From contig NZ_CP036523.1 in the NCBI RefSeq assembly GCF_008151785.1, forward strand, positions 2,096,019 through 2,160,018: 64,000 nt of DNA, read 5' to 3'. The position numbers were made by a program, and so were the translations under genes. Origin of the DNA: Peptacetobacter hiranonis (lineage in GTDB: Bacteria > Bacillota > Clostridia > Peptostreptococcales > Peptostreptococcaceae). Positions 23,120 to 33,326 of this stretch are shown here, piece after piece (positions within the stretch are counted from its first letter, which is position 1; each line of letters begins with the position of its first letter). Below the pieces are notes generated by a model. That model did not search any database. It was not told where the DNA came from and saw nothing but the letters and a program-made list of their open reading frames with translations.

Positions 23120-25549
23120 TTACTCAACTCCTTTGTAGAAGTGAGCAGTTGTGTAATTTCTGTTTTTATTTAACACTTTTTTTGCAGTGTTGCTTAATTC
23201 AAAGTCGTTTTCTGTTGTTTCTATATATGCTTTAGCTATTTCTCTAACTTCTTCTGGTGTTTCTAGTGAGAAGTCTAATCTAAAGAAGTCCACACCAGTT
23301 TCTGCAACATCTTCAAGATTTTCAAGCATTATTGTAGGTTCAGAATTGTATATTGTAGTTCTACAGAATTCGCTCTGAGATAGTCTAAACTGGTTTCCCT
23401 TCTGATCTTCTAACATATATTTATCTTTTCTACATTCTGCACATCTTTTGTCTTTTTTACAGTTTCTTACAAGTACACCCATTGGACAGTATTCACTTAT
23501 CATCATAGGTGCGTATCCGTATACAACTGTTTCTATTTCTGCATCTGTGTGTTTTATAGATTCTTTTATTTCAGTTACATTCATTTCCTGAGATATACAT
23601 ATACTTTCCATTCCACTGTTTCTAAGCCAATTCATGCTCTCTCCGTTGAATGCATTTAATGACCAATCTGCTCTTATTCCACATCCACAGTTTTCTGTAA
23701 AGAATTTTATTTCTCCCCAGCTCGCCGCAAGTACAGAATCCTCTTCAGTTATTTCATCTATTATCTTATCAAATACCTTGTAGTCAGGATTTCTCATTAT
23801 TCTAGGTGCAGAGTATACTATTTTCTTGTTGTTTTCCACAGCTATTTTTTTAGCTTCATCGAAATCGTATAAGTTTTCATAGTATATTGTATCTATTTCT
23901 AAATCCGCAACCGCTTTTAACTGCTCTAAATTTTTAACCTTAACTCTTATTCTAGGCTCTTCTTCTAGATACTCTGGTCTTTTATCTTCTATAGAGTAGT
24001 CTATTTCTTTGTCTTTTAGACTTCTTCCTTTTACAACTTCTCTTGCATCAGATAATTTTTCTATAGCTTCCCTTCTCATTTTATTTATCATACTTACAGG
24101 AATACTAACATCCTCACCTATATCTAGTTCTATATTTTCTAACTCATAAGGAGTGTTTCCAAGTTTTTCAAGCTGAGATTTTGCCTTTTCTTCAGATAAT
24201 GCTACCTTCATAGCTTTTTCTGCCTCTTTTTCTACCTCAACTAGCACCGAATTTCCTTCTGTATCAGATATTTCAAGTACAGGTTTTTCTCCTATATAAG
24301 CTTTAAATCTCATATATACAGGAGTTTTGACTAATTCTTTATCGCTTTCAAAAGTAGATTTTACCCTTCCTATTAGAGAGTTGTCCGATGTTTTAAATAC
24401 ATCCTGATTTTTTCTAGCTTCTCCTACAAAGTCTAACTCTATAGTTTCTCCAGCGAATCCTATTTCACTTATCTCATTTCCCTTGATTATTCTACCGATA
24501 GTTCCTCCACCAAGGTTTATTCCATCGCCTTTTTTAAGAGTGTTTTCTAGTTTTATCTTTAATCTTTTTCTTTTCTTATTAAAATCTACTACTTTACCGA
24601 TGTATAGACCCCTGTTGTTTGGTTTTTCAGAGTTCATTATATCTATACCTTTTTCTCCAAGTATATATCCTCTAGTGAATTTTCTATTAAATATTGTATA
24701 AAGTTCGTTCATATCTTCAGTAGTTACACCAGTTTTTCCTGTAGCTATATAGTTATCTGCTGCGTGTCTATATGCAGATACAACTGTTGCAACATACTCA
24801 GGTCTTTTCATTCTTCCTTCTATTTTTAGAGATAATACACCCGCGTCTATTACTTCTCCAATTTCTTCTATAGTGTTTAAATCTCTAGGACTTAATAGAT
24901 ATTCTCCATTTGTGTTTACAGTTTCACTTGTTTCTAAATCTATTAATTCATATTTCTGTCTGCAAGGTTGTGCACATCTACCTCTATTTCCAGATCTATT
25001 TCCTATCATACTACTCATTAAACACTGACCAGAATAGCATACGCACAGTGCTCCATGTACGAATACCTCTATATCAACCTTAACCTTTGAACAAATTTCT
25101 TTTATCTCTGGTGCACTTAGTTCTCTAGCAAGAACTACTCTATTAAATCCAATGCTTTTTAAATACTCTACATCTTCTAGTGAATGTGCTGCCATCTGAG
25201 TACTTGCATGTATTTCGAAGTCTGGAAGTTCTCTTTTTATAAGCATTGCCATACCTATATCCTGTACGATTACAGCATCTATATCTATATCGTATAAGAA
25301 TTTTATATACTCGATGAAATCCTCTACCTCATTCTGTTTTATCAATGTATTTACTGTTATAAACAGTTTAACTCCTCTTGTATGACAGTATTTAACCGCT
25401 TCCTGTAGTTCTTCTCTATCAAAATTATTTGCAGATGCTCTAGCACTAAAATCTTTTCCACCTAAATAAACTGCATCTGCACCATTTTGAACAGCTGCTT
25501 TTAACGCTTCAAAGCTTCCAACTGGAGCAAGAAGTTCTATTTTATTCAT
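23120..25549 (-). CDS. U32 family peptidase / RlhA-like protein
   Basis: About 809 residues. The N-terminal half is a U32 'peptidase' domain (ELLAPVGSFEALKAAVQNGADAVYLGG) with the cysteine cluster CVCYSGQCLMSSMIGNRSGN then RGRCAQPCRQKYEL; the centre fits DUF3656; the C-terminal part has further cysteines (CRKDKYML). This layout is that of RlhA-type proteins, which make 5-hydroxycytidine in 23S rRNA using an Fe-S cluster and prephenate-derived cofactor chemistry; others in the family modify tRNA. Function by family only. AGGAGG precedes tandem ATGs; the second (25549) has better spacing. Confidence 0.85.
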   Translation of the reverse strand: MNKIELLAPVGSFEALKAAVQNGADAVYLGGKDFSARASANNFDREELQEAVKYCHTRGVKLFITVNTLIKQNEVEDFIEYIKFLYDIDIDAVIVQDIGMAMLIKRELPDFEIHASTQMAAHSLEDVEYLKSIGFNRVVLARELSAPEIKEICSKVKVDIEVFVHGALCVCYSGQCLMSSMIGNRSGNRGRCAQPCRQKYELIDLETSETVNTNGEYLLSPRDLNTIEEIGEVIDAGVLSLKIEGRMKRPEYVATVVSAYRHAADNYIATGKTGVTTEDMNELYTIFNRKFTRGYILGEKGIDIMNSEKPNNRGLYIGKVVDFNKKRKRLKIKLENTLKKGDGINLGGGTIGRIIKGNEISEIGFAGETIELDFVGEARKNQDVFKTSDNSLIGRVKSTFESDKELVKTPVYMRFKAYIGEKPVLEISDTEGNSVLVEVEKEAEKAMKVALSEEKAKSQLEKLGNTPYELENIELDIGEDVSIPVSMINKMRREAIEKLSDAREVVKGRSLKDKEIDYSIEDKRPEYLEEEPRIRVKVKNLEQLKAVADLEIDTIYYENLYDFDEAKKIAVENNKKIVYSAPRIMRNPDYKVFDKIIDEITEEDSVLAASWGEIKFFTENCGCGIRADWSLNAFNGESMNWLRNSGMESICISQEMNVTEIKESIKHTDAEIETVVYGYAPMMISEYCPMGVLVRNCKKDKRCAECRKDKYMLEDQKGNQFRLSQSEFCRTTIYNSEPTIMLENLEDVAETGVDFFRLDFSLETPEEVREIAKAYIETTENDFELSNTAKKVLNKNRNYTTAHFYKGVE

Positions 25550-25652
25550 CATTTCCTCCTTCTTATTGAAATCATAATTTTATTTCAACATTCCAACAAT
25601 TATCTAATATAATTTCTTTTTAAAAACAATTATTTTCACTTAAAAATCGGCA

Positions 25653-25702
25653 TAAAAAAAAGAGCCGCTCCATATATTATATGTATCAAGCGACTCTTTT
25701 TG
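25653..25702 (-). terminator. Terminator after zapA
   Basis: AGAGTCGCT ... AGCGGCTCT stem followed by eight Ts, ending the pheS-pheT-zapA run. Confidence 0.85.
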
Positions 25703-25715
25703 CAATACATTTGCG

Positions 25716-26327
25716 TTATTTGTCTAATTTATTTTTAAGCTCAGTGTTTTCAAGCTGAAGTTCGTAGGCATTATTCTGGAATTCAGATGCTATCTGTTCA
25801 GCAGTTTCTACCTTTTTATTAGCCTCAACTAATTTTTCTTCTAGCTCTTTTATTCTTTCATCTACATTCATTTCCTGACATACTTCTGGATTCTGTAGTT
25901 CCAAGATTTCTTTTTTCTTTTCTTCTACTATTTCCATAAGTTCTGCCATTCTTTTCTGTAGCTCTTCAAGTTCTGAGTTTTTAGATTCAACCCCGTTTTT
26001 TAACTCTTCTATTTCCTTATCTTTTAATGCTATTTTTTCTTCTAATTCTTTTGCAGCTTCAGAGTTTATACCATTTTCTGCATTTGCCTGTAATTCTTCA
26101 AGCTCTTTAGCTATTTCCTGGTTTTCTTCAGAGCATTCAAATAGAAGATCTGCTATGTTTAGAGCTGTAAGTATTGATACTGCTGATATACTAAGTCTTG
26201 AATTCGCCTCAGCTATTGTACTCATTTCACTGTCTACATAATCAGCTATCTGTTTCATTTTTTCAACAGGTTTATCTCCTGTCATCTGATATTCAGCTCC
26301 CTGTATTTTTACAGTAACTTTATTCAT
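25716..26327 (-). CDS. zapA: Cell division protein ZapA with extended coiled coil
   Basis: About 203 residues. ZapA binds FtsZ and bundles its filaments at mid-cell. Residues 1-95 are the ZapA domain (KVTVKIQGAEYQMTGDKP, ALNIADLLFE). The rest, ~95-200, is a continuous coiled coil of Glu/Lys/Leu heptads (LEEKIALKDKEIEELKNGVE). Classic ZapA is about 85-110 residues, so the coil is roughly twice the usual length; such long forms occur in Clostridia. The start ATG 26327 has AGGGGG 9 nt upstream. Lies 31 bp after pheT. Confidence 0.85.
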   Translation of the reverse strand: MNKVTVKIQGAEYQMTGDKPVEKMKQIADYVDSEMSTIAEANSRLSISAVSILTALNIADLLFECSEENQEIAKELEELQANAENGINSEAAKELEEKIALKDKEIEELKNGVESKNSELEELQKRMAELMEIVEEKKKEILELQNPEVCQEMNVDERIKELEEKLVEANKKVETAEQIASEFQNNAYELQLENTELKNKLDK

Positions 26328-26357
26328 CGGTTTCAACCCCCTAATGATTACTTTTCA

Positions 26358-28751
26358 TTAAGCTCTTAATTCAGCACCTAATTTTTCGCTTAATTCTTTT
26401 AATATGTTTTCATGAACTGGTGCTATATCATCATCAGTAAGTGTTTTTTCAGCACTTCTATAAGTTATGCTGTATGCTACAGATTTATATCCAGTTTCTA
26501 TCTGAGATCCTCTGTATACGTCGAATAATCTATAACTTTCAACTAATCCTTCTCCATTAGCTTTTATTATATCTTCTATATCTTTTACATATACTTCATC
26601 TTTTACAGTAAGTGCTATATCTCTTGATGTAGATGGATATTTTGGAAGAGATTTGAATACTATTGTTCTGTCTGAATTTTCAAATACCACATCAGTATCT
26701 ATTTCACAAACATATACTCTCTGAGTTAATCCGTAGTTTTCAAGTACGTCAGGATGTACTTCTCCTAAGTAACCTACTAATGCTCCATTACATACTATTT
26801 TAGCACATCTACCTGGATGGAATGTAGTGTTTTCTTTTTCTGGTATTATTTCATATTCTTTCATTCCTGCTCTTTCAAGAACTTTTTCAACTGCACCTTT
26901 TAGTACAAAGAAGTCTACTTCTTTTCCATACATTGCCATACACATATGATTTAATTCTGAAGGAAGTCCTTCTTCACTTGGTACGAATACATGTCCACAT
27001 TCGAATCCAGCGAATTCTGGGTTCTTTCTTGACATATTAGTGTATACTATATCAAGCATATTTGGTATCATTGTAGTTCTCATTACAGAAGTTTCTTCTC
27101 CAAGTGGATTTAAAAGTTTTACAAAGTTTCTCTTTGGAGAATCTGCAGGTAATTTTATTTTATCTACTCCTGATGGGCTTACGAATGAGTAGCTAAGTAC
27201 TTCATATAATCCTGTTGATAGAGCAGTAGATTTTAGTATATCGTTGAATTTCTGTCTTTCAGTTTTTATACCTGCTGTGTAGTTACCTTCTAACTGTTTA
27301 GCTGGTATATTTTCGAATCCGTATATTCTTGCTATTTCTTCAAGAACATCAGCTTCCTGTTCCATATCTAATCTGAATGAAGGCACTCTTATTTCTAATT
27401 CTTCAGCAGATTTTAAGTCACAGTCGAATTCTAATGATTCTAATATTTCTATAAACTGAGCTATTGGAAGGTCTATTCCTAATCTAGCTGTTATTCTCTT
27501 AGGATTTACTGTAAGTATTTTCTGTTCTGGTTTTGAAGGATAGTTATCTTCTATACCTTTTAATACTTTACCTTCACCTAACATTTCAACTAACTGAGCT
27601 GCTCTGTTTACAGCAAGTTCTGCTAAGTTTGGATCTATACCTTTTTCGAATCTTGAAGAAGATTCTGTTCTAAGTCCTAATTTTTTAGAAGTAGCTCTTA
27701 CATTTTCAGCCTGGAAGTTTGCACTTTCGAATAATAATTCAGTTGTAGTATCTTTTATTTCTGAGTTTAATCCACCCATTACACCAGCTAAAGCTAAAGA
27801 TTTTTCTCCGTTAGTTATAACTAACATATCTTTATCAAGAGTTCTTTCCTGTTCGTCTAAAGTAACGAATTTTTCTCCTTCTTCAGCATTTCTAACAACT
27901 ATTTTTCCAGTTCCTATATCACTTAAATCAAATGCGTGCATTGGCTGACCCATTTCTAACATTACATAGTTAGTTATATCTACTATGTTGTTTATAGGTC
28001 TTACACCAGCTTCTATTAATCTTCTCTGCATCCAGTATGGAGATGGAGCTATTTTAACATCTTTAACTATTCTAGCTGCATATCTTCTACATAATTCTGG
28101 GTTTTCTATCTGTACATCGAAATCTATTGCTTCGTCAGCTTCTTCTTTAACAGATACTTCTGGGTATTTAACTTTTTTACCAACTGTTACAGCTGCTTCT
28201 CTAGCTATACCTATTACACATCTGCAGTCTGGTCTATTTGATGTTAATTCGAAATCTATAACTGCATCATTTATACCAAGAACTTCTTTAACATCTTTAC
28301 CTGTTTCATAACTATCTTCGTAATCAAGAAGGAATATTCCGTTCTTTTTGTATTCTTCAACATATTTTTCATCTATACCAAGTTCAGCTGCAGAACACAT
28401 CATACCTTCTGATACTTCGCCTCTTAATTTTCCTGTTTTTATTTTTATTCCACCAGGAAGTTTAGCACCATGTATTGCTAGAGGTATATAATCTCCAACT
28501 TTTACATTTTTTGCTCCTGTTACTATCTGAAGAACTTTTTCTCCAGCGTCAACTTTTGTTACTATTAATTTATCCGCATTTGGATGTGGGTTTATTTCTA
28601 ATATTTTCCCAACTACAACATTTTCTATATCTTCACCGAAGTATTCAACAGTTTCCATTTTAGTCCCTGTCATTGTCATCATATCGGCAAATTCTTTTAC
28701 GTCCATATCTATATCTACGTAATCTCTTAACCATTTTACTGATACTAACAT
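26358..28751 (-). CDS. pheT: Phenylalanine-tRNA ligase beta subunit
   Basis: 797 residues, full length. Order: tRNA-binding OB domain (~40-150), B3/B4 editing domain, B5 domain, catalytic-like core and the C-terminal FDX anticodon-binding domain (SRDIALTVKDEVYVKDIEDI). Works as an alpha2-beta2 enzyme with PheS; the beta subunit edits mischarged Tyr-tRNA(Phe). It begins 27 bp after pheS with a GGGAGGAAAAAG site and shares the T-box transcript. All glutamines I checked are CAG. Confidence 0.97.
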   Translation of the reverse strand: MLVSVKWLRDYVDIDMDVKEFADMMTMTGTKMETVEYFGEDIENVVVGKILEINPHPNADKLIVTKVDAGEKVLQIVTGAKNVKVGDYIPLAIHGAKLPGGIKIKTGKLRGEVSEGMMCSAAELGIDEKYVEEYKKNGIFLLDYEDSYETGKDVKEVLGINDAVIDFELTSNRPDCRCVIGIAREAAVTVGKKVKYPEVSVKEEADEAIDFDVQIENPELCRRYAARIVKDVKIAPSPYWMQRRLIEAGVRPINNIVDITNYVMLEMGQPMHAFDLSDIGTGKIVVRNAEEGEKFVTLDEQERTLDKDMLVITNGEKSLALAGVMGGLNSEIKDTTTELLFESANFQAENVRATSKKLGLRTESSSRFEKGIDPNLAELAVNRAAQLVEMLGEGKVLKGIEDNYPSKPEQKILTVNPKRITARLGIDLPIAQFIEILESLEFDCDLKSAEELEIRVPSFRLDMEQEADVLEEIARIYGFENIPAKQLEGNYTAGIKTERQKFNDILKSTALSTGLYEVLSYSFVSPSGVDKIKLPADSPKRNFVKLLNPLGEETSVMRTTMIPNMLDIVYTNMSRKNPEFAGFECGHVFVPSEEGLPSELNHMCMAMYGKEVDFFVLKGAVEKVLERAGMKEYEIIPEKENTTFHPGRCAKIVCNGALVGYLGEVHPDVLENYGLTQRVYVCEIDTDVVFENSDRTIVFKSLPKYPSTSRDIALTVKDEVYVKDIEDIIKANGEGLVESYRLFDVYRGSQIETGYKSVAYSITYRSAEKTLTDDDIAPVHENILKELSEKLGAELRA

Positions 28752-28778
28752 TTACTTTTTCCTCCCTATTTCATCAAA

Positions 28779-29798
28779 TTAGAACTGATCTAAGAATCTA
28801 ACATCATTTTCGAATAATAATCTTATGTCATCTATACCGTATTTAAGCATTGCAAGTCTTTCAACACCCATACCTGCCGCAAATCCACTGTAAACTTCTG
28901 GATCTATTCCACAGTTTCTAAGTACGTTAGGATGTACCATACCTGCACCTAATATTTCTATCCAACCTTCTCCTTTACAAACTGGGCAACCTTTACCACC
29001 ACATTTGAAGCAAGTTACGTCTATTTCTGCACTTGGTTCAGTGAATGGGAAGTTGTGAGGTCTGAATTTTGTATTTGTTTCACTTCCGAATAATTTCTGA
29101 ACAAATGTGTTTAAAGTTCCTTTGAATTCTGTCATTGTTATGTCTTTTCCAACAACTAGAAGCTCTATCTGATGGAACATTGGAGAATGTGTAGCATCTG
29201 GAGAGTCAGATCTAAAGCATCTTCCAGGAGCTATTATTTTTATTGGTAAATCTTCTTTTTCCATAGTTCTTATCTGAACTGGAGAAGTCTGTGTTCTTAA
29301 TAATAAATCATCATTTATGTAGAATGTATCTGACATATCTCTTGATGGATGATCTTTTGGAGCGTTTAGTGCATCGAAGTTGTTTCTAACTGTTTCAACT
29401 TCTGGACCTTCTGCTATTGAGAATCCCATTCCTATGAATATATCAGTTACTTCATCTATTATTTTAGTTATAGGATGTTTTTTACCTACTTTAAATTCTT
29501 TTGAAGGCATTGTAACGTCTATTACTTCTTCTGCTAATTTTTTAGCCTGTTCTGCTTTTTTAAGCTCAGTTTTAGCGTTGTTTATTCCTTCTTCTATAGC
29601 TGTTCTAACTTCATTACCTACTTTACCAACTACTGGTCTTTCTTCAGCAGATAATTTTCCCATTCCTTTTAATATTATTGTAAGTTCTCCCTTTTTACCA
29701 AGGTACTTAACTCTAAGACTTTCAGCTTTTTCTATACTGTCTGCCTCTGCTATTTCAGCTAATGCATTTTTCTGTAATTCAAGAAGTTTTTCCTGCAT
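28779..29798 (-). CDS. pheS: Phenylalanine-tRNA ligase alpha subunit
   Basis: About 339 residues, the normal length. Class II motifs: motif 2 [20 protein letters not shown], motif 3 [20 protein letters not shown]. Catalyses phenylalanine activation and transfer. The ATG at 29798 is chosen because AAGGGTGAT lies 7 nt upstream and the length then fits; a GTG four codons earlier is the alternative. Controlled by the T-box leader at 29858-30112. Confidence 0.96.
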   Translation of the reverse strand: MQEKLLELQKNALAEIAEADSIEKAESLRVKYLGKKGELTIILKGMGKLSAEERPVVGKVGNEVRTAIEEGINNAKTELKKAEQAKKLAEEVIDVTMPSKEFKVGKKHPITKIIDEVTDIFIGMGFSIAEGPEVETVRNNFDALNAPKDHPSRDMSDTFYINDDLLLRTQTSPVQIRTMEKEDLPIKIIAPGRCFRSDSPDATHSPMFHQIELLVVGKDITMTEFKGTLNTFVQKLFGSETNTKFRPHNFPFTEPSAEIDVTCFKCGGKGCPVCKGEGWIEILGAGMVHPNVLRNCGIDPEVYSGFAAGMGVERLAMLKYGIDDIRLLFENDVRFLDQF

Positions 29799-29857
29799 CT
29801 TTAATATCACCCTTTCATTTAATAATTTTTCTTAGTTTTCTTATTTTCATAATTTGC

Positions 29858-30112
29858 ATAAAAAAAGTCTTTCAATCCCAGCTAGGGACGAAAGACTATA
29901 ATTCCGCGGTACCACCCTAGTAGCCTAATAAACTTTAATTAGACCACCTCAAAAGATTTAACGCATCTTATACGTCCAAACCTACACATCGTAAGATTTC
30001 AGCTTAGAAACTCCAGAGCGAACTTCCTATGATATCTCAGAAGATTGCTCACAGCCAACGACAATCTATCTCTTTACTGAAATGGTTCACAGTACTTTTC
30101 TCTATCAACATT
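29858..30112 (-). promoter_or_regulatory. Phe T-box riboswitch leader
   Basis: The T-box AGGGTGGTACCGCGG lies at 29904-29918, followed by a terminator (AGTCTTTCGTCCC ... GGGATTGAAAGACT then seven Ts) at 29862-29897. About 200 nt of leader precede it, with a Stem I region near 30010-30100. A TTC (Phe) stands in GGAGTTTCTAAGC near 30005-30017, where the specifier is expected. Uncharged tRNA-Phe would stabilise the antiterminator and turn on pheST. Confidence 0.92.
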
Positions 30113-30176
30113 AATTATTTGAAATTTTTGTAATTGTATTTACAATTCTTCATAATTATAACACATTGTCAACATT

Positions 30177-30971
30177 TTAGACAAGTGATTTTTTAATTTC
30201 GTACATTAGAATTGCAGAACTTATTGCAGCATTTAAAGATTCTGCACTTCCGTATATAGGTATTTTTACAAGTAAATCAGAGTTTTCAGCTATGACATCA
30301 TCTATACCATTTGCCTCATTTCCTATTACAAGCGCAACTTTATTCCCATAATCTACAGTATCATACCAGTTTTCTGTATTAAGCCAACTAGATACTATTT
30401 TTATTCCTTTTGATTTTAATGTAGATAACATCTCATCTCTCTCTGCAGGAATTATATTCATGCTAAATATAGATCCCATTGTAGATCTTATTACCTTTGG
30501 ATTGTATATATCAACACATCCTTTTAAAGTTATTATTGCATCAGCTCCAGCTGCATCTGCTGTTCTTATTATTGTTCCCATATTTCCAGGATCCTGAATT
30601 CTATCTAGGACTATGATATATTTATCGTCGTCAGTTAGATTTTTTTCAAGAGTTTTCTTTTCATAAGAAACAACAGCTAGTATCCCCTGAGTATTTTCAG
30701 TATCTACCATATCTTTAAAATTCTTGTTAGTTGTCTTATATACTTTTATATTTGCATCTTCTAATTCTTTTAAAAACTTTCTGTGTTCTTCTTTATTTTC
30801 AAAATCCTCGTTTATAAAGACGTAATCTATAATATCCTTCTGCTCAAATGCTAAAGTAAGAATTCTATATCCCTCTATTATAAATTTACTCTCTTTATTT
30901 CTATTTTTTGATTTAAGAAGAAGTTTAGTACTTTTTATTTTTTCATTGTCTTTACTAGTTATTTCTACCAT
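30177..30971 (-). CDS. TrmH-family RNA 2'-O-methyltransferase
   Basis: 264 residues of the SpoU/TrmH SPOUT fold with an N-terminal RNA-binding part. Knot motifs: VLDRIQDPGNMGTIIRTADA, ALVIGNEANGIDD and IPIYGSAESLNAAISSAILM. Members methylate ribose 2'-OH in rRNA or tRNA; the YsgA-type group to which this looks closest usually acts on 23S rRNA, target not fixed. It starts 3 bp after ktrA and is the last gene before the pheST leader, so it belongs to the ktrB-ktrA transcript. Confidence 0.85.
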   Translation of the reverse strand: MVEITSKDNEKIKSTKLLLKSKNRNKESKFIIEGYRILTLAFEQKDIIDYVFINEDFENKEEHRKFLKELEDANIKVYKTTNKNFKDMVDTENTQGILAVVSYEKKTLEKNLTDDDKYIIVLDRIQDPGNMGTIIRTADAAGADAIITLKGCVDIYNPKVIRSTMGSIFSMNIIPAERDEMLSTLKSKGIKIVSSWLNTENWYDTVDYGNKVALVIGNEANGIDDVIAENSDLLVKIPIYGSAESLNAAISSAILMYEIKKSLV

Positions 30972-30974
30972 ATA

Positions 30975-31652
30975 CTATCTTCTCCCTACAGTTTCAATAT
31001 TCTGGTTTATTATATCTCTTATACTTGAGTTTTTACCTATTATTACTAGTATATTTCCACCCTCTAGTTTTTCTTCTGGAGATGGAGTTACGTTTATTTC
31101 TTTCCCACTCTTTATTGCAAGTACTGTTATTTCGTATCTACTTCTAAGTTCTAGTTCTATAAGAGATTTACCAACCCATTTTTTAGGAACAACTATTTCA
31201 ACTATAGAGTATTCTGGGTCCAATTCTATATGGTCTAGTATATTGTTTGATACTAGGTTGTGTGCAACTCTAACCCCCATATCTCTCTCTGGGAATACAA
31301 CTCTATCTGCACCTATTTTATAAAGAACTTTAGCTTGTAATTCATCTTTAGCTTTACAGATAATTTCTTCTACTCCCATTTCCTTAGCTATAAGTGTAGC
31401 CATTATAGATGCTCTTATATCTGAACCTATAGCAATTATAGCAACATCAAAGTTACTTAAACCAAGAGATCTAAGTGCCTGCTCATCTGTAACATCGACT
31501 ATTGCTGCATGTGTTACCTTATCCGAAAGATTCTGTATTATATCTTCATTTTTATCTATTGCCATGACTTGATGGCCTAATAAATGCATTGTAGATGCAA
31601 CTGATGCACCAAATCTACCGCATCCAATTACTATATACTGTTTCATACTCAT
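30975..31652 (-). CDS. ktrA: Potassium uptake regulatory subunit KtrA (TrkA family)
   Basis: 225 residues. An N-terminal RCK_N Rossmann domain (VIGCGRFGASVASTMHLLGH) binds ATP/ADP or NAD, and an RCK_C domain (SLIELELRSRYEITVLAIK) at ~140-215 is the usual c-di-AMP site in Firmicutes. Forms the cytoplasmic gating ring on KtrB. 29 bp after ktrB. Confidence 0.9.
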   Translation of the reverse strand: MSMKQYIVIGCGRFGASVASTMHLLGHQVMAIDKNEDIIQNLSDKVTHAAIVDVTDEQALRSLGLSNFDVAIIAIGSDIRASIMATLIAKEMGVEEIICKAKDELQAKVLYKIGADRVVFPERDMGVRVAHNLVSNNILDHIELDPEYSIVEIVVPKKWVGKSLIELELRSRYEITVLAIKSGKEINVTPSPEEKLEGGNILVIIGKNSSIRDIINQNIETVGRR

Positions 31653-31681
31653 TTTCTCTTCTCCTAATAACCCTAAAAATT

Positions 31682-33049
31682 TTACCCTACGATTAAACTT
31701 CCTTCAGGATATCTAACTGGCTGAACTTTTTTAGAACCGCCTGACATAAATGCCATAAATATTGTAAGTGATCCAACACGTCCTGCGAACATATACATTA
31801 TTATAAGTAGTTTACCTATAGGTGTCAGTGTAGGACTTCCACCTATACTAAGCCCAACAGTCGCAAATGCAGATGCAACCTCAAATGCTGCAGCTGTTAA
31901 TGTAAATTGTTCCTGTGTTGCAGATAGTAAAAATGTTCCTATTACAACAAAGCTTATCCCAACTACAAATATTACCATCGCTTTTCTAACTGTTGATGAG
32001 CTTATTCTTCTTTCATATATTTCTATATCTGATTTTCCTAGGATAAGGCTCTTAACAGATAATAAAAGTGTTGCAAGTGTTGTAACTTTTATACCTCCAC
32101 CAGTAGATGCTGGTGCTGCTCCTATAAACATCAAAATTATCATTGCAAATAGTGTACTTTCTCTAAGCTTAGTAAGATCTATACTTGCAAATCCTGCTGT
32201 TCTAGATGTAACAGACTGGAAATATGCATTTACAATTTTCTGAGGTAGAGGCATATCTCCAAGAGTGCTTGGTCTATCAAACTCTATAGCTAAAATAGTA
32301 ATTGTGCCCACTATTATAAGCGAAATAGTAGTGAAAATAACCACTTTAGTATGTAAATTATATCTTGAATATCTTTTTTCTCTAATTATATTTAGTAAAA
32401 CTGGGAATCCAATCCCACCAAGTATTATTAATGCTGAAATTGTAAGCATAACTAAATAACTATTGTTAAAACATACTATAGATGTGAATTTACCCGCTGT
32501 AGCTCCCATAAGGTCAAATCCTGCATTACAAAATGCAGAAATTGCATGGAAAATTGAAAACCACGTGCCCTTTACAAATCCAAACATTGGTATAAATTTA
32601 GTAGATAGTATAAGTGCTCCTATCCCCTCTATAGTAAATGTCATCATAAGTACATATCTAGTAAGTCTTACTATACCAGATAAATCTCTCTGATTTAACG
32701 CTTCCTGTATTAAAAGTCTTTCTTTTAAATTTATTCTTTTCCCCGTTATAAGTGCAAACATCGTCGTAACCGTCATGAATCCAAGTCCACCTATTTGTAT
32801 AAGCATTATTATCGTTAGCTGTCCAAAGAAGCTCCAATAAGTAGACGTATCCACTACTACCAGCCCTGTTACACACACCGCAGATGTAGCCGTAAATAGT
32901 GCATTTAAAAATCCTATACTTTCCCCATCTTGAGTAGATATTGGTAAATTTAATATTATAGCTCCTACTAATATAACCGTTGCGAATCCGATTACCATTA
33001 CCTGAGTCGGCTGCATTCCACTTCCATAAGAAGCCACTCTTTTGAGCAT
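31682..33049 (-). CDS. ktrB: Potassium uptake channel subunit KtrB (TrkH family)
   Basis: About 455 residues with eight or more hydrophobic segments in four membrane-pore-membrane units. The pore loops carry the family Gly residues (TATSAVCVTGLVVVDTST, SAFCNAGFDLMG, SVTSRTAGFASID, ASAFATVGLSIG). Imports K+ with KtrA. The ATG at 33049 is preferred; a TTG at 33058 is possible but too close to the AAGGA site. First gene of ktrB-ktrA-trmH. Confidence 0.9.
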   Translation of the reverse strand: MLKRVASYGSGMQPTQVMVIGFATVILVGAIILNLPISTQDGESIGFLNALFTATSAVCVTGLVVVDTSTYWSFFGQLTIIMLIQIGGLGFMTVTTMFALITGKRINLKERLLIQEALNQRDLSGIVRLTRYVLMMTFTIEGIGALILSTKFIPMFGFVKGTWFSIFHAISAFCNAGFDLMGATAGKFTSIVCFNNSYLVMLTISALIILGGIGFPVLLNIIREKRYSRYNLHTKVVIFTTISLIIVGTITILAIEFDRPSTLGDMPLPQKIVNAYFQSVTSRTAGFASIDLTKLRESTLFAMIILMFIGAAPASTGGGIKVTTLATLLLSVKSLILGKSDIEIYERRISSSTVRKAMVIFVVGISFVVIGTFLLSATQEQFTLTAAAFEVASAFATVGLSIGGSPTLTPIGKLLIIMYMFAGRVGSLTIFMAFMSGGSKKVQPVRYPEGSLIVG

Positions 33050-33114
33050 CGTTTTCAATTTCCTTCATACCTCCTAACATCATAAAATTATACATTTTGA
33101 TATAACTTTATTTT

Positions 33115-33130
33115 TGTGTCCGCTGACACA
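33115..33130. other. Short perfect hairpin in the ktrB leader
   Basis: TGTGTC and GACACA arms around a four-base loop, about 65 bp before ktrB. It could be an operator or a small RNA hairpin. No c-di-AMP riboswitch pattern was seen in this 200-bp gap. Confidence 0.4.
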
Positions 33131-33265
33131 GTTTTATTTTATGTTTATTTTTATTTTAAGTTCTAACTAATTATTTTAAATGTCATTAATATATTATATT
33201 CTAATTTACAATTAAAAACAACCTTATCGAATACAATCAATTGTTAAGTTTAAGCACAAAAAACA

Positions 33266-33303
33266 TAAAAAAAAAGACCGTCTTGCTTATGCAAAACAGT
33301 CTG
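33266..33303 (-). terminator. Terminator after rplT
   Basis: AGACTGTTTTGC ... GCAAGACGGTCT stem followed by nine Ts. Confidence 0.9.
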
Positions 33304-33326
33304 TATTTACGGTAGTATAATGTTAA

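Noticed and set aside
32658-33095. A 145-codon minus-strand frame with a good AGGAGG before it, overlapping ktrB.
   Set aside because: It is a shifted reading of the KtrB N-terminal region; the KtrB frame has clear membrane helices and pore motifs.
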